This document shows, piece by piece, positions 60,219 through 64,000 of a DNA stretch of 64,000 nucleotides. The DNA is from Pseudomonas wuhanensis (GTDB lineage: Bacteria; Pseudomonadota; Gammaproteobacteria; Pseudomonadales; Pseudomonadaceae): contig NZ_CP117430.1 in the NCBI RefSeq assembly GCF_030687395.1, positions 6,138,001-6,202,000 of the forward strand, written 5' to 3'. Below the pieces are notes generated by a model that was not told the origin of the DNA, made no database searches, and was given only the letters and a program-made list of their open reading frames with translations. The position numbers were made by a program, and so were the translations under genes. Every line of letters begins with the position of its first letter. Position 1 is the first letter of the stretch.

Positions 60219-61049
60219 TCAAACCACCGCAGCCCGCCGCTGTACGAACCGATCCACATACTCATCCGCCGGCGAATGCAGGATCTCCCGTGGCGTGCCG
60301 ACCTGAATCAGTCGGCCATCCTTGAGGATCGCGATGCGGTTGCCGATGCGCACGGCCTCGTCGAGGTCGTGGGTGATGAAGACGATGGTCTTGTGCAGGG
60401 TCTTTTGCAGTTCCAGCAACTGGTCCTGCATTTCGGCGCGGATCAGCGGGTCGAGGGCGCTGAAAGCTTCGTCCATCAGGATGATGTCGGTGTCCGCCGC
60501 CAAGGCGCGAGCCAGGCCCACACGCTGACGCATGCCGCCGGAAAGCTGATGCGGGTATTTGTTTTCGTAGCCCTTCAGGCCCACGGTGTTGATCCAGTGC
60601 AGCGCGCGTTCGGCGCACATCTGCTTGCTCTCGCCACGCACTTTCAGGCCGTAGGCGACGTTATCCAGCACGGTCTTGTGCGGCAGCAGGCCGAAGCTCT
60701 GGAACACCATGCTGATCTTGTGCCGGCGAAATTCGCGCAGGGCTTCCATGTCGTATTGCAGGATGTCCACGCCGTCCACCAGGATCGCGCCGCTGGTGGG
60801 GTCGATCAGGCGATTGAAGTGGCGCACCAGGGTCGATTTTCCGGAACCCGACAGGCCCATGATCACGAAGATCTCGCCGGTGCCGATGCTCAGCGACAGG
60901 TCATTCACGCCGACCACGCAACCGGTTTCGGCCAGCACCTGGTCTTTGGTCTTGCCCTGGCCAATCATGGCCAGCGCATCCTTGGAACGGTTGCCGAAAA
61001 TCTTGAAGACGTTTTTGACTTCGATCTTGCTGATGGCTTCGTTGCTCAT
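60219..61049 (-). CDS. hutV: Hut ABC transporter ATP-binding protein (ProV/OpuAA type)
   Basis: 276-residue ATPase. Walker A GLSGSGKST, Q-loop region FQSFGLLPHKTVLDN, signature LSGGMRQRVGLA, Walker B IILMDEAFSALD and switch His in FITHDLDEAV. No CBS domains follow, unlike E. coli ProV. The gene overlaps hutW by 4 bases; with HutX and HutW it forms an importer, in SBW25 linked to histidine uptake. Confidence 0.94.
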   Translation of the reverse strand: MSNEAISKIEVKNVFKIFGNRSKDALAMIGQGKTKDQVLAETGCVVGVNDLSLSIGTGEIFVIMGLSGSGKSTLVRHFNRLIDPTSGAILVDGVDILQYDMEALREFRRHKISMVFQSFGLLPHKTVLDNVAYGLKVRGESKQMCAERALHWINTVGLKGYENKYPHQLSGGMRQRVGLARALAADTDIILMDEAFSALDPLIRAEMQDQLLELQKTLHKTIVFITHDLDEAVRIGNRIAILKDGRLIQVGTPREILHSPADEYVDRFVQRRAAVV

Positions 61050-61897
61050 TTGCTCACCTCATGCCGTGGCCGACCATACGCCTGAGTAATGCGGTCGATG
61101 ACCACTGCCAGAATCACGATCGCCAGACCGGCCTCAAGACCACGTCCGACGTTGAGGGTCTGAATCCCCACCAACACATCTTCACCCAAGCCACGGGCAC
61201 CGATCATCGAGGCGATCACCACCATCGACAGGGCCATCATGGTGGTCTGGTTGATCCCGGCCATGATGCTCGGCAGGGCCAGCGGCAGTTGCACGCCGAA
61301 CAGTTGCTGCCAGCGGTTGGCACCAAAGGCGTTGATGGCTTCCATCACTTCACCGTCGACCTGGCGAATGCCCAGATCGGTCAGGCGGATCAGCGGCGGC
61401 GCAGCGTAAATAACGGTAGCGAAAATCGCCGGGACCTTGCCCAGGCCGAACAGCATCAGCACCGGGATCAGGTACACGAAACTTGGCATGGTCTGCATGA
61501 TGTCCAGCAGCGGCATCAGTACCGAACGCAGGCGATTGCTGCGCGCCGAGAGGATGCCCAGCGGAATGCCGATCAACACCGAGATGACCGTCGCTACCAT
61601 CATCAGCGCCAGGGTCTGCATCAGCTTGTCCCAGAGGCCGACCGCACCCACCAGGAACAGCAAACCGACGATGACCGACGTGGTCACGACTTTACGGGTC
61701 GCGTGCCAGGCCACGCCTGCCACGATTGCCAGCATCAACCACCAGGGCGCCGCACGCAGCAGCCCTTCGAGATTGACGATGGCCCACAGCAGGGTGTCGG
61801 AGATGCTGCGGAACACATCGCCGTAGTTGGTGACCAGCGAATCGACCCAACTGTTGACCCAGTCGGCGATGGAAAAGGTAAAGCTTTCGGGAAACAT
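61046..61897 (-). CDS. hutW: Hut ABC transporter permease (ProW/OpuAB type)
   Basis: 283-residue inner-membrane permease with about six helices and the BPD_transp_1 core. The EAA loop for docking the ATPase is MEAINAFGANRWQQLFGVQL, preceded by PLLDIMQTMPSFVYLIPVLM. A long N-terminal part before the first core helices is typical of ProW-like permeases. Coupled to hutV. Confidence 0.94.
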   Translation of the reverse strand: MFPESFTFSIADWVNSWVDSLVTNYGDVFRSISDTLLWAIVNLEGLLRAAPWWLMLAIVAGVAWHATRKVVTTSVIVGLLFLVGAVGLWDKLMQTLALMMVATVISVLIGIPLGILSARSNRLRSVLMPLLDIMQTMPSFVYLIPVLMLFGLGKVPAIFATVIYAAPPLIRLTDLGIRQVDGEVMEAINAFGANRWQQLFGVQLPLALPSIMAGINQTTMMALSMVVIASMIGARGLGEDVLVGIQTLNVGRGLEAGLAIVILAVVIDRITQAYGRPRHEVSK

Positions 61898-61967
61898 AAG
61901 AGACTCTCAATCAAGGGGTTGCGATCAAGCATCCGACTGCCGTTGCCGACAGCCGGAGACACTCGAC

Positions 61968-62936
61968 CTACAAGGCCGCGTCGATCTTTTTGGCTGCGTC
62001 TTCGCTCACCCACGCGTGCCAGACTTCAGGATGTTCCTTCAAGAAGATCTTGGCCAGTTTTGGCGATTCGATCCGCTCTTTGGCCATACGCCCCAGGTTC
62101 TGATTCAGCAGGTCGATCGGCAGGTTGACCTTTTCCAGCACGGCCACCAGTTCCGGGGCTTGCTCGTGGAAAGTCTTGGACAGGCCGACCTTGATGGTCA
62201 CTTCCTTGTTCACGCCTGGTTTCTCTTCGAGTTTGACCAGGTCGACCTGGCCCATCAGCGGGGTTGGCGACCAGTAGTAGAACAGGATCGGCTCGCCACG
62301 TTTGTAGCTCGACAGCACCGCGGCATCCAGTGCCGGGCCGGTGCCTGGGCGGAAGTTGGTGTAGGTGCTTTCCAGACCATAGCTTTTGAGCATTTCGCTG
62401 TTGTCCAGCTCACAGGTCCAGCCGGCCGGGCAGTTATAGAAACGCCCCTTGGATGGCTCTTCCTGATCCTTGAACACGGCAGCGTATTTACCCAGATCGG
62501 CGATTGCCTTCAGGTCCGGGGCTTTAGGCTCCAGCTTACGCTTGGCGTCGCCTTCTATCACGTAACGCGGTACGTACCAACCTTCGACAGCACCCACGAC
62601 AGGCGCGCCGACACCGACAACTTTGCCGGCCTTCTCGGCCTTGTTCCAGACTTCGCTACGACCAACCCACTCTTCGGCGAAGATTTGAATATCGTTGCTG
62701 CTCAGGGCGTTTTCCATGGTGATGGAGTTGCCCGGCAGGCTGTCGGTCTTGCAGTCGTAGCCTTTCTCCAACACGACTTGCAGCACGTCGGTCAGCAGCA
62801 TGGCGCTTTCCCAGTTCAGGCCGGCGAACTTCACCGGTTTGCCTGATTCGCACCAGCCAGCCGCCTGAGTGGCGCCGGCGCTGGCCAGCAGGCCCATGGA
62901 AAGCAATGTGGTCAGCAGGGTCTTGTTCGATTTCAT
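61968..62936 (-). CDS. hutX: Hut ABC transporter substrate-binding protein
   Basis: 322-residue periplasmic OpuAC-family protein. Signal peptide about 1-25 (LLTTLLSMGLLASAGATQAA). Ligand-site candidates include the Trp of GLNWESAM and the aromatic patch FYYWSPTPLM. Cysteines in WCES, DCKT, YNCPAGWTCELD could form disulfides. First gene of hutXWV; likely binds histidine rather than betaine given its cluster, an inference. Confidence 0.92.
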   Translation of the reverse strand: MKSNKTLLTTLLSMGLLASAGATQAAGWCESGKPVKFAGLNWESAMLLTDVLQVVLEKGYDCKTDSLPGNSITMENALSSNDIQIFAEEWVGRSEVWNKAEKAGKVVGVGAPVVGAVEGWYVPRYVIEGDAKRKLEPKAPDLKAIADLGKYAAVFKDQEEPSKGRFYNCPAGWTCELDNSEMLKSYGLESTYTNFRPGTGPALDAAVLSSYKRGEPILFYYWSPTPLMGQVDLVKLEEKPGVNKEVTIKVGLSKTFHEQAPELVAVLEKVNLPIDLLNQNLGRMAKERIESPKLAKIFLKEHPEVWHAWVSEDAAKKIDAAL

Positions 62937-63004
62937 TGTTTGACGCTCCTAATCATGAGTTGGCTTACGGCAGTCAAGAGGCATCCAGCCCTGTCCACAT
63001 CCAA

Positions 63005-64000
63005 TCAGGCCTGCGCCGCAGCGCGACCGGCCCCGCTTGTTATAGGTGCTGCATCGTTGTCCTGCTCGACCGGCAGGATCAGGTGATCGGGTACTGCGCT
63101 GTGCCATTTTTTCGCGCACACGTAATACAGGCCTGCAGGAAGCACCAGACCGATGATCCAGGAAATATCCACACCACCCAGAGCGTCCACCAGCGGACCG
63201 GTGTAGAACTTGGTAGAGATGAACGGCAGTTGCACCAGCACACCGAAGACATAGACGCTGATACCGAGAGGGTTCCAACGGCCGTAGCGACCGTTCGGAT
63301 CGGCCAGCGCCGGCACGTCATAGCGCTCGCGAGTGATGCAGTAGTAGTCCACCAGGTTGATCGCGCTCCATGGCGTGAAGAAAGCCAGCAAAAACAGAAT
63401 GAAGGACTTGAACGCACCGAGGAACGAGTGCTGACCGAGCAATGCGATCAGGGTCGCAGTGCCAACGATGACCAACACGAAGACCAGACGCTGCAAGCGC
63501 GTTACCCGCAGGTCACCACGGAAACCGCTGATGACGGTCGCAATGCACATGAAACTGCCGTAGGAGTTCAGCGTGGAGATGGTGACCTTGCCGAACGCGA
63601 TGCTGAAGTACAGCAGCGCAGCGGTGGCACCGCTGCCGCTCAAACCAACGATGTACGCCACTTCATGACCGGCGAATTGCCCGTTGGCCATGGCGGCGGC
63701 AAACACGCCGAGGATCATCGCCACCTGTGCACCGATAACCGAACCGGCGCCGGCGGCGAAGAAGGTTTTCACCGAGGAAGTCTTGCTCGGCAGGTAACGT
63801 GAATAGTCAGCCACGTAGGGGCCGAAGGCGATCTGCCAGGACGCCGCGAGCGATACCGCGAGCAGGAAGCTGCTCCAGCTGAAGTGGCGTATTTGCAGGA
63901 GTGCGCCAACGTCAGTCTGGCTCATCAGGCGACTGAACAGGTAAACGAAGGCAATCACGCCAATGACGCTGGCGACACGGCCGATGAAATGGATCACCCG
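63005..64000 (-). CDS. hutTu: NCS1-family (CodB-like) permease, partial; urocanate transporter
   Basis: The C-terminal 331 codons of a cytosine/purine/allantoin-type (NCS1) transporter; the N-terminus lies beyond the window. At least eight helices are visible, with FGPYVADYSRYLP and AINLVDYYCITRERYDVPAL typical of the family. It precedes hutX by 68 bases in the same direction. At this place in P. fluorescens SBW25 a CodB-like protein imports urocanate; the assignment here rests on family and context. Confidence 0.85.
   Translation of the reverse strand, partial: RVIHFIGRVASVIGVIAFVYLFSRLMSQTDVGALLQIRHFSWSSFLLAVSLAASWQIAFGPYVADYSRYLPSKTSSVKTFFAAGAGSVIGAQVAMILGVFAAAMANGQFAGHEVAYIVGLSGSGATAALLYFSIAFGKVTISTLNSYGSFMCIATVISGFRGDLRVTRLQRLVFVLVIVGTATLIALLGQHSFLGAFKSFILFLLAFFTPWSAINLVDYYCITRERYDVPALADPNGRYGRWNPLGISVYVFGVLVQLPFISTKFYTGPLVDALGGVDISWIIGLVLPAGLYYVCAKKWHSAVPDHLILPVEQDNDAAPITSGAGRAAAQA

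Overview
The window is a stretch of chromosome from a Pseudomonas, most likely of the P. fluorescens group. The evidence is the high GC content, the gene order (ponA, pilMNOPQ, aroK, aroB, damX-like, gltBD; the medium-chain PHA locus phaC1-phaZ-phaC2-phaD with phaF and phaI; ubiE-ubiJ-ubiB; hisI-hisE-tatABC; a fluorescens-type hut cluster), and many REP palindromes built on GGGAGCGGGCTTGCCCGCGA. Almost everything is core genome. The one clearly mobile item is an IS110-family element.

Layout. 1-14372 (minus strand): gltD (cut by the window edge), gltB, a DamX-like ATPase/SPOR protein, aroB, aroK, and pilQ-P-O-N-M for type IV pilus assembly. 14589-17036 (plus): ponA (PBP1A). 17306-19803 (minus): malic enzyme, a secreted SNase-like nuclease, rpmE. 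19974-27620 (plus): priA, argS, an FtsN-like SPOR protein, hslVU and a DUF971 gene. 27863-33023 (plus): phaC1, phaZ, phaC2, phaD. 33111-34350: the IS110 element, sitting inside a REP. 34535-36301 (minus): phasins phaF and phaI and a PHA-granule-region protein. 36457-44640 (plus): ubiE-ubiJ-ubiB, hisI-hisE, tatABC, rsmE and an HBM-type chemoreceptor. 44785-53044 (minus): opgH, opgG, dtd, proline iminopeptidase, an HSL-type esterase and an orphan choline-binding-type periplasmic protein. 53283-64000 (minus): hutG, hutI, hutT, hutH, a hutH paralogue, the ABC transporter hutV-W-X and a cut NCS1 permease.

Functional groups. The left part links aromatic and glutamate biosynthesis to pilus assembly and peptidoglycan synthesis. 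The pha genes make, mobilise and organise medium-chain polyhydroxyalkanoate granules. ubiE-J-B serve ubiquinone synthesis. hisI/hisE serve histidine synthesis beside the twin-arginine translocase. The hut block imports histidine and urocanate and degrades them to glutamate and formate.

Most notable observation: the 211-base non-coding left end of the IS110 element can be folded by hand into two guide-bearing internal loops. One loop carries segments matching both sides of the REP insertion site. The other carries segments matching the element's own two ends, all centred on a CT core. This is the layout of an IS110 bridge RNA, although the recombinase gene itself has lost two bases and is frameshifted. 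Other points of interest are a HutH paralogue lacking exactly the Ala-Ser-Gly triad that forms the MIO cofactor, and an rpmE terminator that doubles as the signal-peptide codons of the next gene.
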